From Mangifera indica (lineage: Eukaryota; Streptophyta; Magnoliopsida; Sapindales; Anacardiaceae), in assembly GCF_011075055.1 (NCBI RefSeq), contig NW_025401100.1, forward strand, positions 186,001 to 250,000: 64,000 nt of DNA, in the 5' to 3' direction. Of this stretch, positions 22,219 through 34,458 are shown piece by piece. The translations under genes and the position numbers were made by a program. A model generated the notes under the pieces. The model saw only the letters and a list, made by a program, of their open reading frames with translations. It was not told the origin of the DNA and did not search any database. Each line of letters begins with the position of its first letter. Within the stretch, counting starts at the first letter, position 1.

Positions 22219-22651
22219 CTAGAACTGATCTAACATCTGAGAAATCTTGTGCATGGATGGCCTAGATTGTGGATTGACATGTAAGCAAGCAGTTGCTAGC
22301 TTTACAATGGTCATCACTTGTTCCTCAACTTCAGGAGGAGGAAGTGGAAGTCGGTGGTCCAGAATATCTTTCAGCATGCTCTCACTTGTTAAATGAGACA
22401 ATAGAGAAGCGATTATATCGCCTGGATGCTTTCCTTTAATCACTTCCACTGCTAACACTCCAAAGCTATAGACATCACATTTTTCTGTAACTTTCATTGT
22501 ATAAGCGAGCTCTGAAAAAAATACAGTCTAAATCATCATTATGCAAATGTTATGTCATATATTAAAATTAGGCATGCAATTCAGGATGAGCTATAGTACC
22601 TGGTGCAATGTATCCATATGTGCCAGCAAGTTCGGTCCAATTGGATGAGTC

Positions 22652-23312
22652 TGATACAGACCTGGAGAGCAAGCAGTTCCCAATCCAGCAGAGCAATGGT
22701 ACCCAGGGAGCAGCTTCAGTTATCAACAATCTCAGGAGCCCAGTCACACACCAAAACAAGAAAACAATAAGCAATGAAACAGTGAAATGCAATTATCTCA
22801 TGTAACAGAACAATCAGATCTCTATTGTATTCATTACACAGAATTCCTTTTCATAAATAGAAGAGTCCAAAAGCATTACAATAGATTTTCTTACACAAAA
22901 GAATGGAGAGTTCCCTGTGCATTACAATCAAAATTTGCAGAATTTACATTGAGATAACTGTTCATACAAAATGACAGTCTTCCACAATACCCTCACCAAC
23001 TCAACTGTTCTTCCTCCTTACAGCTATTCGAGAGGTTGTACTCTCCCCCTTCTATCTTCCTTTCATCCTCCAAAAAGTTGCCCATCTTTCCCTCCTCCAA
23101 GTCTATATCTACTCTCCCTTTTCTCTGCCTCCTGTCTCCCACTCATGGTCTGCCACCTCATCATTTGCATTTCCCAGGATCAAATCATTCCTGTTGCATT
23201 GATTTGAAAAACTCTCAAGGCCTGCTGTTTTGTTCTTTGCCTTTCCCGTTTGACTGCTATTTGCTGCTCTTCCTCTTTTGCTTTTCTTTTTGACATAAAC
23301 CTTCACCCTGAC
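22652..23312 (-). repeat. LTR of the chromovirus (left copy)
   Basis: Begins TGATACAGACC and ends CACCCTGACA. It matches 28090-28751. Confidence 0.92.
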
Positions 23313-26300
23313 ATTGCCCCTCCCATCAAGAGGCACCTTGTCCTCAAGGTGCAAATTAGGGAAATGAAGTTTGAGGTTATCATATAGCTCCCATGAATTT
23401 TCGCAGTTCGGCAGTCCTCGCCATTTGATTAGTAATTCCAAATCGCCTTGCTCAGAATATCTATAATCCAACACTATTTCTGGTTAAGCCTGCAGCTCCA
23501 ATTCCTCACTGAGACACTCTGGTAAGGGCTGATGAATCACAGCAGAACCCAAATGCTTTTTCAGCTGAGAGATGTGAAAAACAGGATGTATTTTTGCACC
23601 CACCGGCAGTCTCAGTTTATAGGCTACAGTGCCTATTTTTTGAATCACTTCGAATGGTCCGTAAAAGCAGGGACTGAGCTTCTCATTGGGGCGGGAGGCC
23701 AATGAACGAAACCGATATGGCTATAGTTTAAGGAACACCCATTCACCAACTTGAAGTTCCATGTCCCTCCTGTGTTTGTTGGCAGTCTTCCTCATTCTTT
23801 CTTGGGCCATGTGTAAGTTGGTTTTTAATTCATCCAAAATTAGATTCCTCTCCTTGATCATGACATTCACAGCTTCCATTCTTGATTCTTCTTCCACCCA
23901 CTTCAAAAGAGGGGAAGGATCTCTGCCATAGACTGCTTTAAAAGGAGTCATACCGATCGAGCTGTGAAAGGACGTATTATACCAATATTCCGCCCATGCT
24001 AGCCACTTGGGCCAATTTTTGGGCTGCCTTGAAGAGAAACAACGAAGATACGTCTCTAAACAACGATTCACGACCTCGGTTTGGCCGTCTGTTTGTGGGT
24101 GGTAGGCGGTACTGTATTTCAAACTGGTTCAGGCAGCCTTGAAAATTTCTGTCCAAAATTTACTCAGAAAAATGCGATCTCGATCCGAAACAATTGTCTT
24201 CGGAAATCCATGGAGGCGAACCACCTCCCGTATGAATACCTCCGCTACATCCTTGGCATTATACGGGTGTCGTAGGGGGATGAAATGCCCGTATTTCGTT
24301 AGCCTATCCACAATCACTATAATTACACTCATCCCTTTAACCTTCGGAAGACCCTCAATAAAATCCATAGACAAGTCTTCCCATGTCTCAGCTGGGATGG
24401 GTAATGGCTGTAACAAACCTGCTGGCGACATAGCTTCATATTTCATCCTTTGACAGACATCACATTTGGCCACGAATTCCTTGACATCCCTCTGCATTCC
24501 TTCCCAATATACGACTGAATTGAGTCTTTTATAGGTTTTAAAAAATCCAGCATGACCCCCATAAGATGAAGAGTGAAATTCAGTGATGAATGAGGGAATA
24601 AACCTGGAATTTTTAGGCACCACCAATCTGCCTTTATACAGCAGCTTCCCTCCTCTTAAAGAGTAGCCAACGTGTGAGTTAGGATTTAACAACAGATCAT
24701 GAATAATACCTTGGAGTTTTTCGTCCCCTTCTACTTCATGCTGTAAGTTGTCAGCTCCCTCCATTTGAACCACCGTTACCACCGTCATTTCTGAAACAAA
24801 CCTTGGGTTTCTTGACAAGGCATCGGCAGCCTTGTTCTCGCATCCAGGATGATATAGAATTTCAAAATCAAATCCTAACATTTTCACCAGCCACTTTTGC
24901 TGCTCATGTCCTGTGATCTTTTGCTCCGTCAGGAATCTTAGGCTCTTTTGGTTTGTTCAAATTTTGAAGTGTCTCCCGAGAAGGTAGTGCCGCCATTTCT
25001 GAAAAGCCAAGACTATTGCCATTAATTCTTTCTCATACACCGATTTGCCACGATTTCGTAACGAGAGGCTTTGCTTAAGTATGCAATGGGTCGGCCTTCT
25101 TGTATTAGGACAGCTCCCAGCCCTGCTCCGGATGCATCCATCTCGATTATAAACTGTTTGGAAAAATCTGGGGTTGCCAAAACAGGGACAGTAGTCATTG
25201 TAACCTTGAGTGCTTCGAAGGCCTGTTGTGCTTCGGTTCCCCACTGGAAGGCATTTTTCTTCAACAAATTTGTTAAGGGTTTGGTGATCCGTCCGTACCC
25301 TTTTACGAATCTGTGATAATAACCCGTTAATCCTAAAAAACCTCTCAGATCTCTCAAGTCACGTGGAACAGGCCATAACTCTATATCTTTTATTTTTTTG
25401 GGATCAGCTACAACCCCCTCTTTGGAGACAATATGCCCTAGGTATTCTATCCGGTTCTGCCCAAACATACACTTCTTTCTGTTTACCACCAGCCCGTGAT
25501 CTTGCAGCAGCTGTAAAATGATCTTTAATTGCTTTAGATGTTCCTATATACCCTTGCTGTAAACCAATATGTCGTCAAAGAAAACGAGGACAAATCTTCA
25601 GAGATGCGGTTTGAAGATCTCGTTCATTAGGCTTTGGAAGGTGGCTGGGGCGTTTGTTAGCCCAAACGGTATGACCATAAATTCGTAATGCCCTTCGTGA
25701 GTTCGAAAGGCCGTTTTCTCGACGTCTTCTTCTCGAACTCTTATCTGGTGATATCCCGACTTCAAGTCCAACTTACTGAACACCTTAGCCCCTCCTAATT
25801 CGTCCAATAGCTCATCGATGGTGGGAATCGAGAATTTGTCTGGAATGGTTATGTGATTAAGCGCTCGGTAGTCGACGCAGAATCGCCATCCCCCATCCTT
25901 TTTTCAGACTAGAATCACCAGGCTGGAGAAAGGACTCATACTCGGTCGTATAACCCCTGCGGCTAGCATTTCTTTCACTATTTTCTCGATCTCATTCTTT
26001 TGATAATATGGGTAGCGGTAGGGTCGTAGGTTCGGAGGTTGGGACCCCGGCAATAATCGAATAGCATGGTCGTGGCTCCTCTGTGGTGGTAGCCCCTATG
26101 GTTCTTTAAAAAGAGCTCTGAATTCCCATAACAATTTGGTAACCTCTGGACTTTCAGCCATTTCCACTGTGCCTTCCTGTTCTGTCAATGTAGCCAACTC
26201 AACCCAAAACCCATGCCCCCTGTCGCTGATTAGCTTACAGATAGTCTTCAGAGAGGTCTCCAATTTAACAAGAGAAGAATTCCCTATCAATTCTACCCTC

Positions 26301-28074
26301 CTGCCTTCCCACCAAAATTTCATATGAAGGTCATTCCAATTAATTTTGACCTCCCCCAATTTCTTCAACCATTCAACCCCCAGAATAACATCTATCCCTC
26401 CTAGTAGGAAGGGAAGGAAATTCAGTTGCATTGAAAGTTTCGACAGCGTCAGCTCCACTCCTTCACATCGCCCCACTCTCTGAACCTTCCTGTCATCACC
26501 CAATACTACAGAGTATTTTGCTGCTTGAACCTCCAGACCCAATTCGCGCACCAGTGTTTCAGAAAGAAAATTATGAGTGGCTCCACTGTCCACCAAAATC
26601 ACTACCTCTCTGCCTTTGACTTTCCCTAATAATTTCATAGTTCGAGGCGAATCAATTTCTACCACCGAGCTACTATTCAAATTCGCTTCCTCTTCCGATA
26701 GCTCCTCTGAAGGTTCATCTTCAGCTGTCTCACCCCCGTCTACTTCCCCATCTTCTCCCGCTATCATGACTCTTAGTTGACGGAATCGACAACGATGACC
26801 AGACATAAATTTCTCATCACAGCGAAAGCAAAGTCCCTTCTCTACTCTGGATTTGAATTCTTCATTTGATAGTCACAAAAAATTGCTAGATCTAGGAAAG
26901 GAAGAAGTCGCCCCTGTCAAACGCACATGAGAGCTTGAGTGAGCTGAAGGCGGGTTGGCTTTGTTATAAGAGGGTGGGCAGCTTTCATTTAGAGATCGGG
27001 TCGGACCAGCAGGTGGGTTCAGAGTTGGGCTAACTGGTTTTTGGGTGTTGGGCTGATGATAATTGGTTTGGGTTGGGGCTAAGCTGAAGGAGACACTGGG
27101 CCTGGAAATTGCAATTGGTGGGTAAGGGTTGGGTGAGTTTGAGATTGGGTCGGGTTGGGAGGAATAAGTGGGTCGGGTCATCTGTGCCTAGTTTCTGCGG
27201 CTGCTTCTTCCTAAACGCAGCATATATTTTTCATGAATGATGCAATTCTTCTTCTCCACTTGCCTTGCCCACGTCATCATTTCTATCAACGTCCGAGGGT
27301 TAAACATCTTCACTTCTGATCGAACTTCCTCCAGAAGGCCATTCATAAAGATAACCTTCATGGTGTCCTCTGTAAGATTACTGACAGTTGCGAAGAGCAG
27401 TTCAAATCTGCTGCGATACTCCTGTACTGATCCTGTTTGCTGCAGAGCAAAGAGTTCTTCTTCTGTCGTACGTTCACCGGGAGGTGGAAACCGTTCCAAT
27501 ACTTCTTGCTTAAACGTCTCCCAACCAGTAAACGGGTGATGTTTCTCACGCCACTGTAGCCAGTGTAAAACATCCCCTTCCATACTAATTTCAGCTGCCG
27601 TCAATTTCTCTCGCTCCGTTAATCCATTGATCTAGAAGTAGCGCTCAACCTTGGATATCCAATCCAACGCTTCGTCGCCACCAAAGAGCGGCAACTCTAA
27701 TCACCTGTATTGGAAATCTCTTCTGTTACCTCCCCTCATCACTCTTTCTTCTCTTTCTAGCTCATTTATTTCCCCTTCCCCGACCTTCCCTCCTCAGTCT
27801 TTTCAAAAGAAGGTATCGTCGACTCTCTTGGTAGAGAAGCACTCGTCGAAGCTGGGTTGGTCTCCATCGGTGCCTTCCCTTTGTTGTGACTCTCTCGTGA
27901 AAGAGTTGCTTCTCTCAGTTCCCTCAAGAATTCCTTGATGGTTTCCATATTGGATTCCATCTTTTCCATCTTGATGTTACTGTCTCTCAGCTCCGATCGA
28001 ATGACCTTCATCTCTTCCTGTACTACTGTTAATTCTGATTCGATTCCATCCACTCTGGACTCCATCCGAGTCAT
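23109..28074 (-). pseudogene. gag-pol: Chromovirus gag-pol polyprotein, interrupted
   Basis: Starts at ATG 28074 (MTRMESRVDG). In order: coiled-coil gag N-terminus (28074-27766); capsid gag (about 27750-27188); zinc knuckle CFRCDEKFMSGHRC near 26830; protease DSGAT near 26570; reverse transcriptase with [10 protein letters not shown] (near 25770) and the FFDD active site (25571-25579); RNase H DASGAGLGA near 25120; integrase with its HHCC finger and D..D..E residues (24887-23900); and a C-terminal chromodomain (LELLIKWRGLPNCENSWE, about 23440-23390) reading into the LTR. Stops interrupt gag (two near 27620-27700), the region before the knuckle, the reverse transcriptase just before FVLVFFDD, the integrase (24126-24128) and the link to the chromodomain. 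Confidence 0.88.
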
Positions 28075-28089
28075 GCTCTGATACCAATA
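28075..28089 (-). other. Primer-binding site (initiator tRNA-Met type)
   Basis: TGGTATCAGAGC on the - strand, a few bases inside the right LTR. Confidence 0.85.
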
Positions 28090-28751
28090 TGATACAGACC
28101 TGGAGAGCAAGCAGTTCTCAATCCAGCAGAGCAATGGTACCCAGGGAGCAGCTTCAGTTATCAACAATCTCAGGAGCCCAGTCACACACCAAAACAAGAA
28201 AACAATAAGCAATGAAACAGTGAAATGCAATTATCTCATGTAACAGAACAATCAGATCTCTATTGTATTCATTACACATAATTCCTTTTCATAAATGGAA
28301 GAGTCCAAAAGCATTACAATAGATTTTCTTACACAAAAGAATGGAGAGTTCCCTGTGCATTACAATCAAAATTTGCAGAATTTACATTGAGAGAACTGTT
28401 CATACAAAATGACAGTCTTCCATAATACCCTCACCAACTCAACTGCTCTTCCTCCTTACAGCTATTCGAGAGGTTGTACTCTCCCCCTTCTATCTTCCTT
28501 TCATCCTCCAAAAAGTTGCTTATCTTTCCCTCCTCCAAGTCTATATCTACTCTCCCTTTTCTCTACCTCCTGTCTCCTACTCATGGTCTGCCACCTCATC
28601 ATTTGCATTTCCCAGGATCAAATCATTCCTGTTGCATTGATTTGAAAAACTCTCAAAGCCTGCTGTTTTGTTCTTTGCTTTTCCCGTTTGACTGTTATTT
28701 GCTGCTCTTCCTCTTTTGCTTTTCTTTTTGACATAAACCTTCACCTTAACA
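28090..28751 (-). repeat. LTR of the chromovirus (right copy)
   Basis: Partner of 22652-23312. Ends TTAACA before the target duplicate GAGTC. Confidence 0.92.
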
Positions 28752-31511
28752 GAGTCTCTCTTCAACAGCTTAGCAGTGCCAAAATCTGAAACATGAGCCA
28801 CATATTCCTCATCTAGCAGAATGTTGTTGTTTGATATGTCTTGATGAACAATCAGAATAAAGCAATTATGATGCATGTAGGACAGCGCATGAGCCACATC
28901 CTTGACGATATTCACCCTTTTGAACCAATTCAATTCTTTAGTAGTTTCTTCTTTGCTCAAGATTGTGGCCAAACTATCCCTTTCAAGATACTCATAAACC
29001 AAAAAAGAGTGTTGCTGGTTTGAGCAAAAGCCGTTCAACTTTACAATGTTTCGGTGTCGTATCTCCGTTAAAGTCTTGATCTCATTCAAAAACTCCTTTT
29101 GATGTGTTATTTCAACATTTGGTAACGGGTGGGGTTTTTTAATAGCTACTATGCTACCTGATGGCAGCATGCCCCTTTTCCCAATACAGTACCTAGCATC
29201 AAAAGCTTTGGTTGAATCCATGATTTCTTTGTACAAAATTCTTCCATCAACAGTTGACACCGAGAAAAGCTCGCCATCGTCCTCACTGCTTTGTTCAGCT
29301 GATTTGTTTTTCCTTCTTTTCTGAAAGATTAAGTAAACCCCGACCGCCAGCAAAACAACTCTTCATCCACGTAATATAATTGAAAACACCAATTTTTTGA
29401 CCTTTCCATTTCTACGTTTGTAAGTGACAGGAGATGTGCATGGTGGAAATCCTTGAACATTACCGCATAATCCCTTATTCCCTTGTAACATATCAGCATC
29501 TTGAAATGCTTTGTTCTTAGGAATAGGGCCCTTCAACTGATTGTAGGATACGTCACCATACAATAGGCCTCTCATTTCCTCAAAATTGTTCGGAATGGAA
29601 CCAATAAGAGAATTGTGGGAGAGATTTAGCAGCTCTAGGCTTTGTAGATGGTTGATTTGCGATGGTATCTCTCCTCTGAGAGAATTATGACTCAAATCTA
29701 ACTGAGACAAGTGAAATAACTTCTTGAGCTGAATTGGAATTTCTTGGCTAAATTTGTTGTTGCTCAAATTCAGGTTGTATAGCTTGACTAGGTTTCCAAG
29801 ATCTTCCAGTATTGACTGGCTTAAGTTGTTTGAGGACAAGTCCAAAGACTCAAGATTAGTCAGTAGCCCAATTTTTGAGGTATAACACTAGAAAGTTGAT
29901 TGCCACTGAAGTTGACCTTAGTAAGAAAAGTCAACTTTTCCAAAGTCTTTGGAATCTCCCCAACTAAACTGTTGGAAGAAAGATCAAGTGATTGTAACCG
30001 AGTTGCATTTCCAATCTCTGACGGTATGGTTCCAGCGATATTGTTCTTCGCCATGAGTAGGGTAGTTAAATTTGGACAACTTCCCCATTTAGATGATATT
30101 TCACCATGGAATTTGTTATGGCTTATGTCTATGAAGCTCAGTTTTGCATAGATACTGAACTCTGCAGCTAAATTTCCAGTGAGTTGGTTGAATTCAAGAT
30201 GGACTCTTACCAAGCTTGTGCAATTTTTGAAGCTTTTGGGGATGTTTCCTATGAGATTATTATTGTTTGCAGAGAAGTTTGTAAGTGAACCACCTTGGCA
30301 AATGTTGGGTAGAGGACTAGTAAACTGGTTTGTGTCTAGTTGCAGTACTGACAATTTCATGAGATTTCCCATTTCTTGAGGAATGGATCCAGAAAGTTGG
30401 TTTTGGCGAAGATATAATATTTCTAAATTAATCAAATTGCCAAAAGAAGCAGGGAGTGAACCATTTAATTGGTTCACACTCAACTCTAGATCTATGAGAA
30501 ATTTCAAGTTTCCAAGCTCTTCAGGGATGAGACCAGAAAGCTGATTTCCATAAAGATGAAGTAAGGTGAGGTTTGTCAGCCTACCCAATGATGCTGGAAT
30601 AGAACCAGAAAGATTATTGGTGTGAAGGCTTAGACATTTGAGATACTTCAAATTTCCTAATTCTTCAGGAATGGAACCAGAAAGTTGATTGTCAAAGGCA
30701 TGCAACACAATAGGCTTCGTAAGATTTCCAAAATTGGAAGGAATAAGGCCTGTAAGATGGTTGATATCCATGTAAAGTTCCATCAAATTGGTTAAATTTC
30801 CCATTTCTACAGGAATAGAACCTGAAAGCGAATTATTGAAGAGAAATAACCTCACCAGGTTGTTCAAATTACCAAGAGAAGCAGGAATTTGACCGTCTAG
30901 ACTATTGCTATACAAGGCAAGCTCATTAAGAGATCGACACTGACCAATTTCAGGTGGAATTGTGCCATTCAGTTGGTTTTCATCAAGGCGTAGGATTTGA
31001 AGATTTGTTAGAAAACCAATTTCAGGTGGGATTTTTCCAGAGAAATGATTAAAGGATAAATTAAGATAAATGAGCTTTGATAGGTTACCAATCTGAGATG
31101 GAATAACACCAGAAAGTGAATTTATTCCGAGATCAACATATTTAAGATGAGGGAAAGAGGAGACTGAAAACTCATGTAGCGTACCATTTAAACCGAAACT
31201 GGTAAGGTTTATTTTGATGACACTTCTGGCTAAATTGCATGAAATTCCAAGCCAAGAACATGGGGTTGTGAGTGTCTTAGAGTTGATGGCATTAGGAGAA
31301 AGTAGAGTCCAAGAAGTTAACCGAGATTGTGTTTGGTTTGTAAAGCTAGCTTTCCATTTTAGGAGAGCATTTGCCTCTTCAGTAGAAAAGGTAGAAGCAA
31401 CAACACACGAGAACTAGACAAGGAAGAGAGTGGTAAGTAGTTTTTTAGAGCTTAATTTGCCCATGTTTGTTTCTTTTTTTATGTTGTCCTGTTAATACAC
31501 AAATTCCCTCC

Positions 31512-31622
31512 TATTTATAGCCGGCAACCCCGTAAAGTTTGGCGAACTCTCTATCCAATTTACACTGTGGAATTAATATTGAAGGCAAATCATTTTGTCG
31601 GAAGACTTTGACCTTTGGTCAA
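31512..31622 (-). promoter_or_regulatory. Promoter of receptor-kinase copy 3
   Basis: CTATAAATA (31512-31520, - strand) lies about 48 bp before the ATG. An inverted W-box pair, TTGACC at 31608-31613 and GGTCAA at 31617-31622, lies about 150 bp upstream. The layout is the same as in copy 1. Confidence 0.5.
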
Positions 31623-34449
31623 TGCAGCTAATTTCCTTCTCTGGGACCATATATGTGGAATTCTCTGCAGTAGTTCAAACATTTGCGTATTTTTAAAACA
31701 TTTGCGTTTAAAAACATTTGCGTGTTTTTAAAACTGGACTGAACCAATCAGTTTAATTAATTGAATTAGAAATTAGTTTTAAGTCTAGCTTGATTAGTAT
31801 AAAAAAACAGTTTATTCATTGATTGGATTAAAACTGATTAAAATTAGATGAAATGATCAAAACCAAATAGAATTAGGTTTGACTAAAATTTAAAGCATTT
31901 TTTAAAAAATTAATTATTTTAAAATAATTTGATTATTTTTATTAGATTAGATGAATTTTTAAAGGTTTGTAAGAAAAAATAAGTTCAAAAATAAAATTAA
32001 AAAGAAGAAAAATATATTTCATATATATTAAAATGTCTTTTATAAACAATAACTTAGATAATTATTTTTTTGTATCATGAGATTGAGATATTTTTTTATT
32101 TTAATTATTTTATTGAAATAAAATAAATAATTGTTACTCTTTAAAAATAATATGATCTAATTTTCATAAGTATGAATACTCTAATTTATTTTATTTTTTA
32201 TAAATTTTAAATAAAATATATTTATTATAATTTAATAATAAATTAAATCAATGAGCTTAAATTGATGACATAAGGATGCGTGGTTGGGTTTATGGGTATT
32301 TGAAAAGAGGCTCAGCATATATTTTAAATCTCATTTCTGGCAGAACTTAACCGTTTAAGACCTAATTGCAAGAAAGTAAACCATGTTCAAATTATTTAAA
32401 ACTAGGTGCGGCCAAGTGAATTGTAAAACAACAATACCCATTTTAATTGAAAAAATAAATACAAATTTATGTATATTCTTATATGATTAAATATTATTTT
32501 ATTATTTATTTAAAATCATTAAGTTATATAATAATATATATCAAATATGGATATACATAATTTTATTGATAATAAAAATAACTTAATTTTTGGGAAAAAA
32601 AATCTCAACAGTTAGCTTCTTGATTAACCATTTGGAACTTTTGTAGCTTAAAATCGTTACATATGCAAAAGCTGGTCTTTGATTGAAGATTCAATACTAA
32701 AAACTGAAATAAAAACAGTAACTATACAGCCTCTTTAATACAAATTATTACAGCGTAGACAGTCCAACCGACATTGTACATTCATGCAACACCTTTTTTA
32801 TACTTATAATAAAAATATGCGTATTTATTTTTTATATATAATTGATGCATATAGATAATGTGCTTTGATCAGGCTGGAAAAAAATGGATTATTAACATAG
32901 AAATATAATGTTTTACATGATAAGCTTATTGTTTTGATGGTACTCCGTAATCCCTACATATAGCAATTGCTAGGACTAAGCTTGAATTCTAGCATTTGCA
33001 TAATTCTCCTCGATTTTTTTTCAATACATTTTTTTCTGTTCTTTTTCATTACCTATATTATAAGACTCACCAAACTCACCAGTCACCAACCAATTAAACA
33101 AACCGGATCTCTTCTCTTGAATCTCTCTCTCACTCTTACCAGACTCACCAGTCACCACCATTTAACCAAATCTCACCTCTCCCCTCAATCAATTCCTCTC
33201 ACTCTCACCTTTCTTCTCAATCGACTCTCTCTCACTCTTTCCTCTCTTCTCTCTTCTCGGCTCAACCTCTTCCCACGTTCGTATACTAGTCACCATCAGA
33301 CTAGATCCCTTTATTTTTCTCAATCTGACTCCGACCTCTCTTCTCATTCGCAGGCGTAATTTATTGAATTTTATTTGGAAAATTGCAGTCCAACGTTTCC
33401 AAGGGTGCTGGAATTTGGAAGTTGCAATGGAAGACTTGATTAGTCTAAGGACGTACTAAAGGGGGCACGCAGCTTAGATCACGCTGACTTGGAAGAAAGC
33501 TACTCGACAATAGATGCTTGAATTGATAATCAATCTACCACTCAAATTCTTCTATAGCTGATGATCAAACTTACTTGAGCAAAAATTGTTTTCTCAATAC
33601 ATGATTTTTTCTGTTCTTTTAAACTACTTTTCTACTCTTTTACTGTTAAGATTAAATAGTAAGACTGACTGATAGATGGGAGAACTGAATTTTCAAGAAA
33701 TCTTGGGTGGGAAATAGTCATCCAACCTATCAAAAATCAGAAAGCGTGAAAAAGAAAATGCACAAGTTAATATCCTCTCTTCTATAAATCTTATTATAAT
33801 AAGTTCTAATGATTCTTACCAATCAGGGCATCAACAAAGAAAGCACGCCAAGAGGATAAAAATTAGCATACAAGGTACAAAATGAAAGCACAGAAACTTA
33901 TGTCAAAGCTAGTACAAAATGACATGTACTATTAATCAACTAAAGTATGGATGAGGCAGCATATATGGATAACGAAAAACCAATAATATGAAAGAAAATT
34001 GGTAAGAAAAAATGAACATGCCTGTACTACACTCTCACTTTTATCCCATCACGTTATATGTCATTTAATTAAACCTTTATTATTTTTGGGTTCTTTAACA
34101 ATACTTTAGATGTCAAATAACAATCGAATGTATCAATGAAGTAGGACACTATCTAATCACTTTGCCATGCAACTAACATGTCCCAAATTAAAAACTAGCC
34201 TGCTTCTCAAATTAAGATCTAAAATGATAAACCCAAAATAATGAAAATCATGATAGATTTAGCGAATATAATTATAATGAAAATAATGTCGACAGTATCA
34301 ACGAGACAAACAGTAACAACCATATGAAATGAGATTCAAAATCAACAGCTAATTATAATGAAAAAAAACTGCCCTTTTGATTATTAGCTCTTCTCATGAT
34401 AATCTCATCCTTTCAGTTGTTCATTCTTGTTAACAAATGAGGTACAAAT
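31623..34449 (+). repeat. Intermodule segment (duplicated at 46915-48745 and 50455-50990)
   Basis: No gene. It comprises AT-rich upstream sequence, a short palindromic repeat near 32450-32560, and the CT-rich stretch 33000-33360 ending at a CATTCGCAG acceptor-like site. At 33700-33730 is a Mutator-like terminal sequence remnant (CTTGGGTGGGAAATAGTC). At about 33921 the RS-gene fragment and Copia remnant found in the other module (48744-50460) are missing, leaving a clean deletion junction. Confidence 0.6.
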
Positions 34450-34458
34450 TTAAATTAT

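Larger units (their letters stand above)
22652..28751 (-). mobile_element. Chromodomain Ty3/Gypsy retrotransposon (chromovirus)
   Basis: A complete element in - orientation with LTRs 22652-23312 and 28090-28751, TG...CA ends and target duplication GAGTC (22647-22651 and 28752-28756). The primer-binding site next to the right LTR is TGGTATCAGAGC (- strand), the initiator-Met type. The polypurine tract GATGGGAGGGGCAA (- strand) abuts the left LTR. By eye the LTRs differ at about 15 of 661 positions (near 97.7% identity), so it is older than the Athila-like element. Its order gag, protease, reverse transcriptase, RNase H, integrase, chromodomain identifies a chromovirus. Several stops make it non-autonomous now. 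Confidence 0.92.
22219..31464 (-). pseudogene. MIK2-like LRR receptor kinase copy 3, split by a Gypsy element
   Basis: Exon 1 runs 31464 to 28752, is interrupted by the element 22652-28751, and resumes 22651-22600. The intron is 22599-22512 and exon 2 is 22511-22219. Lesions: TAG at codon 17 in the signal peptide (31416), a 1-base loss near 29865 in LRR 18, a stop in the membrane span (about 29370), a 24-bp deletion removing GYSSVYKA of the ATP-binding glycine loop (near 29170), and HRD changed to HQD in the catalytic loop (near 28850). The remaining LRRs, juxtamembrane region and kinase align with the intact copy 4. The kinase would be dead even without the retrotransposon. Confidence 0.92.

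Noticed and set aside
27766..28230. Extended start upstream of chromovirus gag
   Set aside because: The first ~50 codons lie in the LTR and primer-binding site. The ATG at 28074 is the sensible gag start.
32967..33359. 130-aa Ser/Leu/Thr-rich frame, also at 47802
   Set aside because: It comes from a CT-rich repeat. The second copy is frameshifted and the protein is not conserved.
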